A DNA stretch of 43,955 nt from Bacillota bacterium (GCA_021769035.1 JAETTP010000016.1:1-43955); one strand, 5' to 3'. Positions 25,655 to 34,878 are shown, counted from the first letter of the stretch. Notes: generated from the sequence alone by a model not told the origin. Numbers and translations: made by a program.

Positions 25655-25684
25655 ATTATACGTCAAATAAAGGGGGCTTGTCAA
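25655..25684 (-). promoter_or_regulatory. liv operon promoter
   Basis: On the - strand a perfect TTGACA (25679-25684) and a perfect TATAAT (25655-25660) are 18 bases apart, about 105 bases before livK. No T-box or other riboswitch structure was recognised in the leader. Confidence 0.8.
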
Positions 25685-25743
25685 TACAATTTGTAAAATT
25701 TACTATTGTGTACAGTATTTTTCTTAGCTTGTTGCATATAAGC

Positions 25744-25773
25744 AAAAAGAACACTCCCCAAAAAGAAGTGTTC
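25744..25773 (-). terminator. rpsO terminator
   Basis: On the - strand GAACACT (25767-25773) pairs with AGTGTTC (25749-25755) and is followed by TTTTTG. It lies about 20 bases beyond the rpsO stop codon and closes the rimP-rpsO unit, upstream of the liv promoter. Confidence 0.85.
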
Positions 25774-25794
25774 CTTTTACTTTTAGCTAACAAA

Positions 25795-26064
25795 CTAACG
25801 GCGCAGGCCGAGTTCGTTGATAATCTTGCGATAACGCTCAAAATCCTGGGCTTTAATATAGCCAAGGAAACGGCGGCGCTGGCCAACCAGCTGCAGCAAG
25901 CCACGACGAGAATGGAAATCTTTCGGGTGGCGTTTCATATGCTCGGTTAAATCCGAAATACGCTGGCTCAACAGTGCAACCTGCACTTCCGGGGAGCCGG
26001 TGTCGCCCTCATGCTGCTGAAATTTAGCAATGATTTCCGCCTTTTTGGCAGTTGTCAACGGCAT
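25795..26064 (-). CDS. rpsO: Ribosomal protein S15
   Basis: An 89-residue 30S subunit protein, the family's usual length. The blocks [42 protein letters not shown]-like (here ending YIKAQD) and the closing Y..II..LGLR are diagnostic; they bind the central domain of 16S rRNA. AGGAGG lies nine bases before the ATG. It ends the large translation unit but also has its own promoter inside the preceding gap. Confidence 0.97.
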   Translation of the reverse strand: MPLTTAKKAEIIAKFQQHEGDTGSPEVQVALLSQRISDLTEHMKRHPKDFHSRRGLLQLVGQRRRFLGYIKAQDFERYRKIINELGLRR

Positions 26065-26162
26065 ATCCTTTTACCTCCTAATTAAAATATTGGCCAACAG
26101 CCCAGATAAGGTCGGAGTTATCCGTATCCGCGCTGTGGTAATCCGGCGGCCCGCAGGCCGCT
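26065..26162 (-). promoter_or_regulatory. Structured rpsO leader
   Basis: The transcript leader of about 100 bases can fold into a GC-rich hairpin (GCGGCC with GGCCGC) and a nested stem in which ACAGC pairs with GCTGT outside CGGATAA pairing with TTATCTG. In several bacterial groups S15 binds its own leader to repress translation; this may be such an element, but no known S15-leader family was matched. Confidence 0.45.
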
Positions 26163-26168
26163 TTCCAT

Positions 26169-26197
26169 ATTATATATCAAAAAGTGCGGTTTGGCAA
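26169..26197 (-). promoter_or_regulatory. rpsO promoter
   Basis: On the - strand TTGCCA (26192-26197) and a perfect TATAAT (26169-26174) have a 17-base spacer. It begins just beyond the ribF stop codon, so rpsO can be expressed apart from the long operon. Confidence 0.8.
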
Positions 26198-26213
26198 TAG
26201 GTATTGTAAAATT

Positions 26214-27143
26214 TTATAACAAAATTTTAGCAGCCGTTTTACTATCAGCGGCAATCTGCTCCCGCAACAATTCCATTGAAGCAAATTTGCGTTCCGGCCT
26301 GATTTCCTGCACAAAACACACGCGCATTTCCTGGCCGTAAAAATCACAGTTTGCGCCCAGGCAATGCGTTTCAATGGTTGGCACAATATTTTCCGCCACC
26401 GTTGGCCGCAGGCCCACGTTCACCACCGCCGGCCAGGTTTGGCCCAAACATTCGGCCCAGGCCGCATACACCCCAAAAGCCGGCAGCAGCATGCCAGGCT
26501 CAGCTAGGATATTAGCTGTAGGAAAGCCAAAAAATTGCCGGCCCAGCTGGCGGCCGTGCACAACCTCGCCGGCCAATGTATATTCTCGCCCTAGCAAACG
26601 ATTGGCCTGCACAATCTGGCCAGCCGCAATTAACTTGCGCAATCGGCTGCTGCTAACAACATCGCCATCCTGCTGACAAGGCGGCACAACTTCCACCTGA
26701 TAGCCCTGCCGGCCACCTAAAGCTTGCAGTGTTTGCGGCCCGCCGGCTCCTTTGGCGCCAAAGCTGAAATTAAAGCCTACCACCAGCAAATTGGCCGCCA
26801 AACCTTGCGGCCCTAAAAACTGCTCGGCAAAATGTTCCGGCTGCATTGTTGCCAATTCAGCCGTGAAAGGCAGTTCCAGCAGGTAATCCAAACCAAACGC
26901 TGCAATGGCCCGGCGTTTTTCCGCCTGGTTTTGCAAAAGTTGTAGCTGCTGGTCGGAGAGTATGGCCAACGGGTGCGGATCAAAGGTAAAGGCCATTGAT
27001 AGACCGCCATTTTCCTTAGCCGCTGCCACCGCCAGGCGCAAAAGCTGCTGGTGCCCAAGATGAACGCCGTCAAAATTGCCCAGGGTGACCGCCAAAAATT
27101 TATTATGCTGTTCAAAATCAGTTACTGAACGCAAAATTTTCAT
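26214..27143 (-). CDS. ribF: Bifunctional riboflavin kinase/FAD synthetase RibF
   Basis: Converts riboflavin to FMN and FMN to FAD. The 309-residue length is typical. The N-terminal FAD-synthetase domain carries TLGNFDGVHLGHQQLL and TFDPHP; a VSSSRLRKLI block follows; the C-terminal flavokinase domain has GRQLGRQFFGFPTAN, VVNVGLRPTV and a THCLGAN-type segment. GAGGA precedes the ATG. It follows truB by about 20 bases, a standard place in Firmicutes. Confidence 0.95.
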   Translation of the reverse strand: MKILRSVTDFEQHNKFLAVTLGNFDGVHLGHQQLLRLAVAAAKENGGLSMAFTFDPHPLAILSDQQLQLLQNQAEKRRAIAAFGLDYLLELPFTAELATMQPEHFAEQFLGPQGLAANLLVVGFNFSFGAKGAGGPQTLQALGGRQGYQVEVVPPCQQDGDVVSSSRLRKLIAAGQIVQANRLLGREYTLAGEVVHGRQLGRQFFGFPTANILAEPGMLLPAFGVYAAWAECLGQTWPAVVNVGLRPTVAENIVPTIETHCLGANCDFYGQEMRVCFVQEIRPERKFASMELLREQIAADSKTAAKILL

Positions 27144-27163
27144 ATAAATATATCCTCAACTTC

Positions 27164-28102
27164 TTAAAGCAACACCTTGTCCATATGCAGCAACAGCATT
27201 TCATTGCAGGCGCAGCCCTGGGCCTCATAACGAGTTTCCCCAATGCCCAGCAAACGTCCCTGATAGAAAACCCGGCAGGCCGGCGCTTCGGCTTCGGAAA
27301 GACCCAAAACAACCTCCCGGCCGTGAATGGCGTGTTGAAAATCAGTTTCCGTTTGCAGCTCAATCAGCGGCAAATGGGCTATGCCAATCTCCAATGGCTG
27401 CAAAGCGGAATAATCCCCCGCTTGCAGCCTGGCCTCGGCTTCCGCCAACGGTAAAGACTGCGTGTAGGCAAATGATCCCACCGCCAACCGTTCCAAAGCG
27501 GACATATGCCCGCCAACCCCAAGCGCTGAGCCAATATCGTGAAAAAGGCTGCGTATGTAGGTGCCACTGGAACAGCAAATCTCCAGCTGTACCTGCGGCA
27601 AAGCCAGCTTTTTGATTTTTAGGCTGAAAATACGCACCTCGCGCGCCGGGCGTTCAACCTCCACGCCGGCCCTAGCCAGCTTGTAAAGCTTTTGACCGTC
27701 AATCTTCACGGCACTCATCATTGGCGGCACCTGCTGAATATAGCCGGTAAATTGCGGCAGCACGGCCAGCAAAGCCTCCTCTTTAACCATGGCCAGCTGC
27801 TCCGGCGCTGCCTGCCCGGTCACTTTGCCCCATTTATCGTAGGTCGTGGTGCTGCTGCCTAAAGTTAGCTCGCCCAAATAGGTTTTGGGCATCGCTGTAA
27901 AATATTCAGCCAAACGAGTGGCCTTGCCAATACAAATCGGCAGCACGCCGGTAGCCTGCGGGTCAAGCGTGCCGGTGTGCCCCACTTTGGTTTTGCGCGG
28001 CAAGTGGCGGCGCAGCACGGCTACAACGTCGTGCGAGGTGTAGTCAACCGGCTTGTAAACATTCAAAAAGCCGTTGATTTCTGGAGGCCTTTTTTCGTTC
28101 AT
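27164..28102 (-). CDS. truB: tRNA pseudouridine-55 synthase TruB
   Basis: Makes pseudouridine 55 in the T-loop of tRNAs. The 312 residues contain NGFLNVYKPVDYTSHDVV and KVGHTGTLDPQATGVLPICIG, whose aspartate is the catalytic residue, plus CSSGTYIRSL. A C-terminal RNA-binding tail of about 60 residues is present. Its ATG overlaps the nrnA stop codon (TAATG). Confidence 0.96.
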   Translation of the reverse strand: MNEKRPPEINGFLNVYKPVDYTSHDVVAVLRRHLPRKTKVGHTGTLDPQATGVLPICIGKATRLAEYFTAMPKTYLGELTLGSSTTTYDKWGKVTGQAAPEQLAMVKEEALLAVLPQFTGYIQQVPPMMSAVKIDGQKLYKLARAGVEVERPAREVRIFSLKIKKLALPQVQLEICCSSGTYIRSLFHDIGSALGVGGHMSALERLAVGSFAYTQSLPLAEAEARLQAGDYSALQPLEIGIAHLPLIELQTETDFQHAIHGREVVLGLSEAEAPACRVFYQGRLLGIGETRYEAQGCACNEMLLLHMDKVLL

Positions 28103-29094
28103 TAAATCCGGGCCTCCATTTCTGCCAGCAAGCGTTTGCCTGCAGCCAAAACCTTGGGTTGCACCTCGGCCAAAGTGCCCGGAATGGTGCAGCCGCTGGC
28201 TGCATAATGCCCGCCTCCGCCAAATTCAGCCGCCAATTTACCCACATTGTAGCCGTCGCGTCCGCGCATTGAAACTTTAACCACGCCCTGTTCAGCCCGC
28301 TCGTCAAAGAACATGCCAATTTTCACACCCTCCAGCTGCATAGTAGCCGCAGCGATACCATCAATATCCTCCGGCAAAGCGTTATGCAGCTTTTTGGTGG
28401 CTGCATCCAGGCCGCACCAAACCAGCTTGTTATCAACTGTTTTTTGCAAATTTGATAAACAAAGCCCCAGCAGCTTAATATGCCCCATACTGCGCGATTC
28501 AAAAAGCTGAATCCGCATTTCCTCCAAATTAATGCCTTGGGCTAAAAGCTCTGCCGCAATTTGCAAAGTATGCACCTTGGTGTTAGTAAAACGGAACCCG
28601 CCAGTGTCTGTGCAAATTGCCGTGTAAAGGCAACGGGCTATATCCAAATCCAGCGGTACTTCAATAGCCTGCAAAAACCAGTAGATAAGCTCCGCTGTGG
28701 CAGCCAAATGAGGGTCAATAAGCGAAACTGCCGGTATCTCATCACGCAAAGCATGGTGGTCAAAAATAAGCAGCGGCACCTGCGGCAGATAAGCCTCAAT
28801 CCAGCCGTCGCCGGTACGCTCCAGGGTAGCGCAATCCACTAAAATCAGCAAATCCGGCTGCTGAGAAAGCTGGTCCGGTCTAAAAATTTTGTCTGCGCCG
28901 GGCAGAAAACGCAAATGCTGTGGCGGTTCGTCCTGAAAGGCCACCGTCACCTGCTTGCCAATACTCCGCAAAGCTAAAGCCAGGCCCAAGGCAGAGCCCA
29001 AGGTGTCGCCGTCCGGCGAAACATGCCCGGCAATCAAAATATTTTGGCTAGCCTGCACCAAAGCGCAGGCCGGGGCAAAATCATACTTCATCAT
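28102..29094 (-). CDS. nrnA: DHH-family oligoribonuclease/pAp phosphatase NrnA
   Basis: Degrades short RNA oligomers (nano-RNA) and dephosphorylates 3'-phosphoadenosine 5'-phosphate. The 330-residue protein has the DHH motifs: HVSPDGDTLGS (H24, D28, D30), LLILVDCA, FDHHALRD, and the DHHA1 substrate-binding end GGGGHYAASGC. Some relatives have been described acting on cyclic dinucleotide products, so the exact role is not fixed. Position between rbfA and truB is standard. Confidence 0.93.
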   Translation of the reverse strand: MMKYDFAPACALVQASQNILIAGHVSPDGDTLGSALGLALALRSIGKQVTVAFQDEPPQHLRFLPGADKIFRPDQLSQQPDLLILVDCATLERTGDGWIEAYLPQVPLLIFDHHALRDEIPAVSLIDPHLAATAELIYWFLQAIEVPLDLDIARCLYTAICTDTGGFRFTNTKVHTLQIAAELLAQGINLEEMRIQLFESRSMGHIKLLGLCLSNLQKTVDNKLVWCGLDAATKKLHNALPEDIDGIAAATMQLEGVKIGMFFDERAEQGVVKVSMRGRDGYNVGKLAAEFGGGGHYAASGCTIPGTLAEVQPKVLAAGKRLLAEMEARI

Positions 29095-29121
29095 CTAATC
29101 ATCCTTCCACACGCTTCACAA

Positions 29122-29499
29122 TTATTCAGCCTCCGGCGCACCGGCGTTAGCCTGAGCGCGTTCCTTTTCGTAATCAGCCAGCATTTCCGAAATCTTAAAG
29201 CCGGCCTCAATGCTGTGGTCGTCTACAAAAACCAACTCCGGCACGGTGCGTGTGTGCAATTTTTTAGCCAGCTCGCTACGAATATGACCGCCTGCCGCTC
29301 GCAAAGCAGCCAGGGTTTCATCTTTGACAGTTTCCTGCGCAAAATGGCTGACAAAAACTTTGGCCTGCGTTAGCTCACGGTCCACCTGCACAGCCAGAAC
29401 AGATACCAACTGCAAACGTGGATCTTTCATCTGCCGGATAATATCTGCTATTTCCTTTTTTAATCCCTCGGCCAAACGCCGATTTCTATATTGCGCCAT
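29122..29499 (-). CDS. rbfA: 30S ribosome-binding factor RbfA
   Basis: Assists late 16S rRNA maturation in the small subunit. The 125 residues show the family KH-like fold features: a basic N-terminus (YRNRRLAEGLKKEIADII), MKDPRL and the VSVLAVQVDRELTQAKVFVS strand, with an acidic alanine-rich tail. AAGGA precedes the ATG. It lies downstream of infB. Confidence 0.94.
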   Translation of the reverse strand: MAQYRNRRLAEGLKKEIADIIRQMKDPRLQLVSVLAVQVDRELTQAKVFVSHFAQETVKDETLAALRAAGGHIRSELAKKLHTRTVPELVFVDDHSIEAGFKISEMLADYEKERAQANAGAPEAE

Positions 29500-29538
29500 T
29501 TTTTATCCTTTCGTTACTTTGATAATTATTTAAATGAT

Positions 29539-29575
29539 TGGGGCTTTACGCTAAAATTATTCAGCCAAAGCCCCA
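29539..29575 (-). other. Hairpin between infB and rbfA
   Basis: TGGGGCTTT (29539-29547) and AAAGCCCCA (29567-29575) form a perfect nine-pair stem with a 19-base loop just after the infB stop. No T run follows on the - strand, so it is more likely an mRNA processing or stability element than a terminator. Confidence 0.6.
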
Positions 29576-29589
29576 GATAATTTCATCAA

Positions 29590-32397
29590 CTAAAGTTCAC
29601 GTGCCGTTTCTTCCATAACAAAGGCTTCGATTATATCGCCGTCTTTAATATCGTTGTAATTTTCAATGCCAATACCGCATTCAAAGCCCTGCAAAACCTC
29701 TTTCACGTCGTCCTTGAAGCGCTTGAGAGAGGCCAACTTGCCTTGGAAGATGACCACGCCGTCGCGGATAATGCGCACCTCGGAGTTGCGGGTGATTTTG
29801 CCCTCCAAAACGTAGCCGCCGGCCACCAGACCAATCTTGGGCACCTTGAAGGTGTTGCGCACCTCCACCTGACCAAGCCAGGTTTCTTTAAGCACGGGCG
29901 CAAGTAAACCTTGCATAGCTTGCTTAACATCCTCAATCGCATCATAAATAACGCTGTAAAGACGCATATCTACCAGCGCGTTTTCCGCCGCCTTGCGGGT
30001 TTGTGCATCCGGGCGCACATTAAAGCCAATGATGATGGCGTTGCTGGCGTCAGCCAGCATAACATCGGATTCATTGATTGCGCCAACGCCAATGTGAATA
30101 ATTTTAACCTTAACCTCGTCCGTGCTCAGTTTCTCCAGAGATTGACTGAGCGCCTCCACGGAGCCCCGAACGTCGGCCTTAATAATAATATTGAGTTCTT
30201 TAACCTCGCCCTCGGCAATCTTGGAGAACAAATCGTCCAATGATACTCTGGCCGATTTGCGCATTTCCTCCTCGCGCTTTTTGTTGGCCTGAATTTGCGC
30301 GGCATAACGCGCGTTGCGCTCATCTTTAATCGCAATAAAGGTTTCGCCGGCCTCCGGCACCTCGGAGAAGCCCAAAATTTCTACCGGCATAGAGGGCCCG
30401 GCACTGCGCACCGCCCGGCCGCTGTCATCGTTCATAGCGCGCACCTTGCCAAACACAGAACCGGCAATAATAGTTTCACCCACTTTAAGGGTGCCCTTTT
30501 GAATCAGCAGCGTGGCCAACGGGCCGCGGTTACGGTCCAGCTTGGCTTCAATAACTGTGCCGCGGGCTTGGCGTTTGGGGTTGGCTTTCAGCTCGGAAAC
30601 CTCGGCCACCAGCAAAATCATTTCCAGCAGGGTTTCAATGCCAATGCCCTGCTTGGCAGAAACCGGCACCATAATCACATCGCCGCCCCAGTCCTCGGCC
30701 ACCAGCTCATATTCCGTAAGCTCCTGCTTAACCTTTTCCACGTTGGCGCCGGGCTTATCAATTTTGTTAATTGCCACAATAATCGGCACCCCGGCTGCCT
30801 TGGAGTGGTTGATAGCCTCCACCGTCTGCGGCATAATGCCGTCGTCGGCAGCCACCACCAGCACGGCAATATCCGTCACCTGAGCGCCACGGGCCCGCAT
30901 AGCCGTAAAGGCTTCGTGGCCAGGCGTATCCAGGAAAGTGATTTTTTTGCCCTGAATACCCACCTGATAAGCGCCAATATGCTGGGTAATGCCGCCGGCC
31001 TCGGTGGAAGTGACGCGGGTGTTGCGGATAGCGTCCAGCAGAGAGGTTTTGCCGTGGTCGACGTGACCCATAACCGTCACAACCGGCGGACGCTCCTTCA
31101 AATCGCGCGGATTGTCTTGGTCGTCCTCCAAAATTTCCACAATTCTTTCCTGACGTACCTCAACCTCAACGCCAAATTCGTCAGCCAGCAAAATAGCCGT
31201 ATCCGATTCCAGGCTTTGGTTGATGGTCGCCATAATACCCATCTCAAACAGCTTTTTAATCAATTCGCTGGCCGTCTTGTGCATACTCTTAGCCAGCTCG
31301 GAGAGGATAATCGTTTCACCGATAACAACCTTTTTGGGTGTGGCTGGAGCGATTTCCACCTTTTGCCGTTTCTGTTCCTTATATTTGTTGCGCGGCTTAT
31401 TTTTGTTAGATTTTTCAAAGCGGTTTATGCGCTCCTGCCCAAAGTCCTGCTCGTGCGCTGCCTTGCCGCCGCGTTTTTTATCAGGCCGGCGGCTGTCCGG
31501 TTTGGAGGCGGCGTTGGCCGGCGTGTAAACGACCTCCGCCTTAGCGCTGGATTTAGCGCGCTCCTTGTTAGCATTTTGCTCCTGGTGCTTGCCCTCAAAA
31601 CGTTTGCCGTCCCGATTATCCCGGCCGTCGCGATTTTGACTGCGGCCGTCCCGATTGGCCGGTTGATTGCCGCCGCCTCGTTTATCCCGTTTATCCCGGT
31701 TATCCCGATTATCACGATTTTCCTTATTCTCACGGTTATCCCGCCCGACGCGGTTATTGTCCTTGGTAGCGCCGCCTTTGTTATTATCCCGATTGTCGCG
31801 GTTATCGCGGCGCGCCTCTTTAACCTGCTGCTTCTGTTCGGATTGGGGACGAGCAGAAGCTTGTTCAGCGGTCGGCTTAGCCGGCTTGGTTTCAGCGGCC
31901 GAAACTTCTTTAAGCTCCTTAGGCAAAACAGGCTCAGTTTCAGAAGCTACTGCAACGGGCGCAACAGGTTCTGCCTTGGCCTTAATCGGCTGAGGCTCCT
32001 GTTTTACCTCTGTTTTAGTTGCTTCCTGAGGTTCGGCAGTCTTTTCAACCGGTGGCTGAACCGGTTTTTCGGCAGGCTGTTGGGGCTCCGTTTTTTCAGG
32101 CGCAGCAACTTCCTGGGTGGCAGGAGTTTCCTGTTTGGAGGCCTCCTCGGCCAACTGTTGCTCGCGCAAAGCCCGCTCAGCCTCCACAACCTCTTTTTTA
32201 ATACGCTTTACGGTTGGCCGAAAACCTGGAACAGCGTCCGCTTTGCCGAAATAACGGCGCGCCAGCTCCTCTGCCTTTTCATCCATAATACTCATATGGT
32301 TTTTGATGTTGCAGCCCTGCTTTTGCAGGTAATCAACCATCTTTTTGCTTTCAACATTCAATTCCTTTGCCAGTTCGTGAACACGAATTTTTCCCAA
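29590..32397 (-). CDS. infB: Translation initiation factor IF-2
   Basis: A GTPase that places initiator tRNA on the 30S subunit. The 935-residue product has the N-terminal IF2N segment ([20 protein letters not shown]), a long charged linker, a second IF2N, and the G domain with [20 protein letters not shown] and NKIDKPG, then the C-terminal beta-barrel and tRNA-binding domains. The linker (about residues 190-310) is low complexity, with repeated RDNRDN and RDKRDK-like units. Translation appears to begin at TTG (32397), six bases after GGAGTG. A 2.1-kb antisense frame opposite it is an artefact of the biased linker. Confidence 0.95.
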   Translation of the reverse strand: MGKIRVHELAKELNVESKKMVDYLQKQGCNIKNHMSIMDEKAEELARRYFGKADAVPGFRPTVKRIKKEVVEAERALREQQLAEEASKQETPATQEVAAPEKTEPQQPAEKPVQPPVEKTAEPQEATKTEVKQEPQPIKAKAEPVAPVAVASETEPVLPKELKEVSAAETKPAKPTAEQASARPQSEQKQQVKEARRDNRDNRDNNKGGATKDNNRVGRDNRENKENRDNRDNRDKRDKRGGGNQPANRDGRSQNRDGRDNRDGKRFEGKHQEQNANKERAKSSAKAEVVYTPANAASKPDSRRPDKKRGGKAAHEQDFGQERINRFEKSNKNKPRNKYKEQKRQKVEIAPATPKKVVIGETIILSELAKSMHKTASELIKKLFEMGIMATINQSLESDTAILLADEFGVEVEVRQERIVEILEDDQDNPRDLKERPPVVTVMGHVDHGKTSLLDAIRNTRVTSTEAGGITQHIGAYQVGIQGKKITFLDTPGHEAFTAMRARGAQVTDIAVLVVAADDGIMPQTVEAINHSKAAGVPIIVAINKIDKPGANVEKVKQELTEYELVAEDWGGDVIMVPVSAKQGIGIETLLEMILLVAEVSELKANPKRQARGTVIEAKLDRNRGPLATLLIQKGTLKVGETIIAGSVFGKVRAMNDDSGRAVRSAGPSMPVEILGFSEVPEAGETFIAIKDERNARYAAQIQANKKREEEMRKSARVSLDDLFSKIAEGEVKELNIIIKADVRGSVEALSQSLEKLSTDEVKVKIIHIGVGAINESDVMLADASNAIIIGFNVRPDAQTRKAAENALVDMRLYSVIYDAIEDVKQAMQGLLAPVLKETWLGQVEVRNTFKVPKIGLVAGGYVLEGKITRNSEVRIIRDGVVIFQGKLASLKRFKDDVKEVLQGFECGIGIENYNDIKDGDIIEAFVMEETAREL

Positions 32398-32412
32398 TCA
32401 AAACACTCCTTT

Positions 32413-32442
32413 AAGAACCTTGATTAAACTTAATCAGTTCTT
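32413..32442 (-). other. Hairpin in the infB leader
   Basis: In the gap before infB the - strand contains AAGAAC-TGATTA-loop-TAATCA-AG-GTTCTT, a 12-pair stem with a two-base bulge and four-base loop. It ends four bases before the GGAG ribosome site of infB, so it could influence translation; it has no T run. Confidence 0.5.
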
Positions 32443-32534
32443 AGCTTTATAATATCATAAATTTTAGCTTAATAATAAGTACCAACTTGATGTTTTTTAT
32501 CCGAAACTTTTTAATTAAAACCAAAATATTTAGC

Positions 32535-32930
32535 TTACGGCTTTTCTGCCAGGCAGGCCAGGTTGGGCGCAACGCTTTGCAGCTGTTGCAGCTTGGCTAA
32601 AATACCTCGGCAAAAATTTTCATCCTGCAAGGCCCAAATGCCCCGCGGCGGTTTACCAACAGCCTGCCCCAACTGCTGTTTGGCGCCAAAACGCCAAACC
32701 TGCAATTTGCGGCCGCCTGCCGGCTCCTCAGCCAGGTGCTGCCAAAAACGGCGGCAGGAATTATCGCTTAAATCCCAGGCCAACAAAACCAACCTCGCCT
32801 GGCCGCGGCTCACAGCCTGAGCCACCACATCGCTGCCGCCAAGCAAACAGCCTGCCTTTTGGGCAAAACCCAGCAACGTATAAACGCCTTGTTCGGCTGG
32901 CAGCAAGCGGCCATTTTCCTTAGGCTCCAT
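32535..32930 (-). CDS. ylxQ: L7Ae/YlxQ-family ribosomal-like protein
   Basis: A 131-residue member of the L7Ae/L30e/S12e/Gadd45 family, related to B. subtilis YlxQ, which binds kink-turn RNA. The diagnostic run is LLGFAQKAGCLLGGSDVV followed by LVLLAWDLSD. The usual acidic residue in the AxDxS motif is present. A C-terminal extension rich in leucine and glutamine is unassigned. Its start overlaps the ylxR end by 11 bases. Confidence 0.88.
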   Translation of the reverse strand: MEPKENGRLLPAEQGVYTLLGFAQKAGCLLGGSDVVAQAVSRGQARLVLLAWDLSDNSCRRFWQHLAEEPAGGRKLQVWRFGAKQQLGQAVGKPPRGIWALQDENFCRGILAKLQQLQSVAPNLACLAEKP

Positions 32931-33195
32931 ACTTGCTTAACAGCTCCTCTTTCAATTCCTCGCTCAGCGGCTGTTTAAGGGCTCTCTCCAAGGCCCGACT
33001 TTTTAAAGCCTTTTGCAGGCAGGCCACATTGCGGCAGAGATATGCGCCGCGCCCAGCCAGCTTGCCCGTATCGTCCAAAACAATTTCACCGGCAGGGGTG
33101 CGCACCACTCGGCAAAGCTCCCGCTTATCCAACATCTGCCGGCAGGCAATGCAGGTTCGCTGCGGTTTCTTTTTTGCTGTTTTTTCCGTTGGCAT
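32920..33195 (-). CDS. ylxR: YlxR-family RNA-binding protein (RnpM-like)
   Basis: A 91-residue basic protein with the YlxR signature: RTCIACRQMLDKRELCRVVR, then GKLAGRGAYLCRNVACL. In B. subtilis the homologue has been described as a modulator of RNase P, so the name RnpM is used. The basic start (KKKPQRT) fits RNA binding. It lies between nusA and ylxQ, a near-universal order in Firmicutes; GGAGG precedes the ATG. Confidence 0.9.
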   Translation of the reverse strand: MPTEKTAKKKPQRTCIACRQMLDKRELCRVVRTPAGEIVLDDTGKLAGRGAYLCRNVACLQKALKSRALERALKQPLSEELKEELLSKYGA

Positions 33196-33216
33196 TTAGC
33201 CCCCTCCTAAAACAAT

Positions 33217-34350
33217 TTATTCCACCGGGTTCTCCGGGGCCGCCTGCGGTTCAGACGCAGCAGGCTCAGCAAAAAGCTCCTCCTGCTGGGAGGCCAAACG
33301 CACCGCCCGCTGAGATTCACTCTCAATATCAATTTTGCAGGCCGTCAAACGCACCGCCAAACGGGCGTTTTGTCCCCGGCGGCCGATTGCCAATGAAAGC
33401 TGATTATCCGCCACCAAAACTCTGGCTGTGCGGTTTTCTTCATCAACGTCAACCTCCAAAGCCTTGGCCGGCCCTACGGCATTGCTGATAAACTGACCCA
33501 AATTTTCCGACCACTCAACAATTTCCACTTTCTCGCCGGACAGTTCCTCCACAACATTTTGCACGCGCATACCTCTGGCACCCACGCAAGCGCCCATCGC
33601 GTCCACATCTTCATCATTGCTGAAAACCGCCACCTTGGCGCGGCTGCCAGGGTCCCGCACCACCGCTTTTATCTCCACAATGCCATCGTAAATCTCCGGC
33701 ACCTCCTGCTCCAGCAAACGGCTGAGCAGGCCGGGCTGCGTGCGGCTAATCATAATATAGGTGCCGCGGTTGCCCTTGCGCACTTCCTCAACATAAACCT
33801 TGATGGTGTCGCCAATCGTGTAATGCTCGCCAGGGATTTGGTCTGAGGGCGTCAACACAGCCTCCGTTTTGCCGATGTTTACAATTACATTGCGTCCCTC
33901 AATGCGCACAATCTCACCGCGCACAATTTCACCCTCGGCTTTAGCGTAAGCGTCGTAAATCACGTTGCGCTCCGCTTCCCGAATCCGCTGCACAATCACC
34001 TGCTTGGCAGTTTGGGCAGCAATGCGGCCGAACGAGCGGGGAGTCACCTCGGATTCAAACATATCGCCCACTTCAAATTCCGGATCGTAGCTTTGGGCCT
34101 CCTCCAGCGACATCTCGATTTTATCATTTTCAACCTCTGCCACCACTTCTTTGCGATAGTAAACATGAATATCACCGTCTTCACGGTTAATTTCCACACG
34201 CACATTCTGAGAAGATCCATAGTTTTTTTTATAGGCTGAAATCAGCGCATCCTCCAGGGCCTCCAACAAAACTTCCATTTTGATGCCCTTTGTTTGTTCC
34301 AGCTCAGCCATAGCGTCCAGAAATTCCTTGTTGACGTATTCACCAGCCAT
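33217..34350 (-). CDS. nusA: Transcription termination/antitermination factor NusA
   Basis: Binds RNA polymerase and controls pausing and termination. The 377 residues contain an N-terminal polymerase-binding domain, an S1 domain (GEIVRGEIVRIEGRNVIVNIG), and two KH domains with GACVGARGMRVQ and AIGRRGQNARLA. An alanine/proline/glutamate tail ends the protein; there are no extra acidic repeats as in E. coli. GAGGTGA lies before the ATG. Confidence 0.96.
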   Translation of the reverse strand: MAGEYVNKEFLDAMAELEQTKGIKMEVLLEALEDALISAYKKNYGSSQNVRVEINREDGDIHVYYRKEVVAEVENDKIEMSLEEAQSYDPEFEVGDMFESEVTPRSFGRIAAQTAKQVIVQRIREAERNVIYDAYAKAEGEIVRGEIVRIEGRNVIVNIGKTEAVLTPSDQIPGEHYTIGDTIKVYVEEVRKGNRGTYIMISRTQPGLLSRLLEQEVPEIYDGIVEIKAVVRDPGSRAKVAVFSNDEDVDAMGACVGARGMRVQNVVEELSGEKVEIVEWSENLGQFISNAVGPAKALEVDVDEENRTARVLVADNQLSLAIGRRGQNARLAVRLTACKIDIESESQRAVRLASQQEELFAEPAASEPQAAPENPVE

Positions 34351-34385
34351 TTTGTCACCTCATATTTATTTTTTTCCTTCAAGCC

Positions 34386-34405
34386 AATCTGCACACAAGC
34401 AGATT
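34386..34405 (-). other. Hairpin between rimP and nusA
   Basis: AATCTGC (34386-34392) and GCAGATT (34399-34405) form a seven-pair stem with a six-base loop in the 60-base gap. No T run follows on the - strand; a role in mRNA stability is possible. Confidence 0.45.
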
Positions 34406-34410
34406 AAGAT

Positions 34411-34878
34411 TTATAATTTGAAAACTAAATGCGCCTTGGCTATCTTATCCAATGCAAAAGCCAAACGCCTGCCGCTGTTTTCCTCAATAATAGCCACGCC
34501 CTCGTTTGGCGTGTAGCCAACCAGCTCGCCGTAAAACTGTTTTTGGCCGGCCTCCGCTGCAAAAAGCTTAATACAAACCGGTTCCCCTGCAAATCGCTGA
34601 AAATCAGCCGCTTTCAGCAGCGGGCGCTCCAATCCGGGGGAGCTTACCTCCAAATTGTAGGAGGGCTCAATAAAATCCAGCGCGTCTAAAGCATCGCCAA
34701 CCGCCCGGCTGACGGAAGCGCAAAGCTCATGCCCCACCCCGTCAGGGGAATCAATATACAAGCAAAGCGTCCAATCCCGGCCCTGCTTTTGCCACTCAAC
34801 CGCCACCAGTTCAGCCCCCTGGGCCTCGCAAAGCGGCTCTGCCAGGGCCATAACCCGGCGTTCCACAGCGTTTGCCAT
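34411..34878 (-). CDS. rimP: Ribosome maturation factor RimP
   Basis: Helps assemble the 30S subunit. The 155 residues show the RimP pattern: an N-terminal alpha/beta domain with GAELVAVEWQKQGRDWTLCLYID, the segment YNLEVSSPGLERPL that is diagnostic for the family, and a small SH3-like C-terminal domain ending in AKAHLVFKL. It is the first gene of the large operon and starts about 126 bases downstream of a near-consensus promoter. Confidence 0.94.
   Translation of the reverse strand: MANAVERRVMALAEPLCEAQGAELVAVEWQKQGRDWTLCLYIDSPDGVGHELCASVSRAVGDALDALDFIEPSYNLEVSSPGLERPLLKAADFQRFAGEPVCIKLFAAEAGQKQFYGELVGYTPNEGVAIIEENSGRRLAFALDKIAKAHLVFKL

Noticed and set aside
30295-32427. 710-residue + strand frame opposite infB
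   Set aside because: It is antisense to a certain infB, has no ribosome site, and its length follows from the biased codon pattern of the IF-2 linker.
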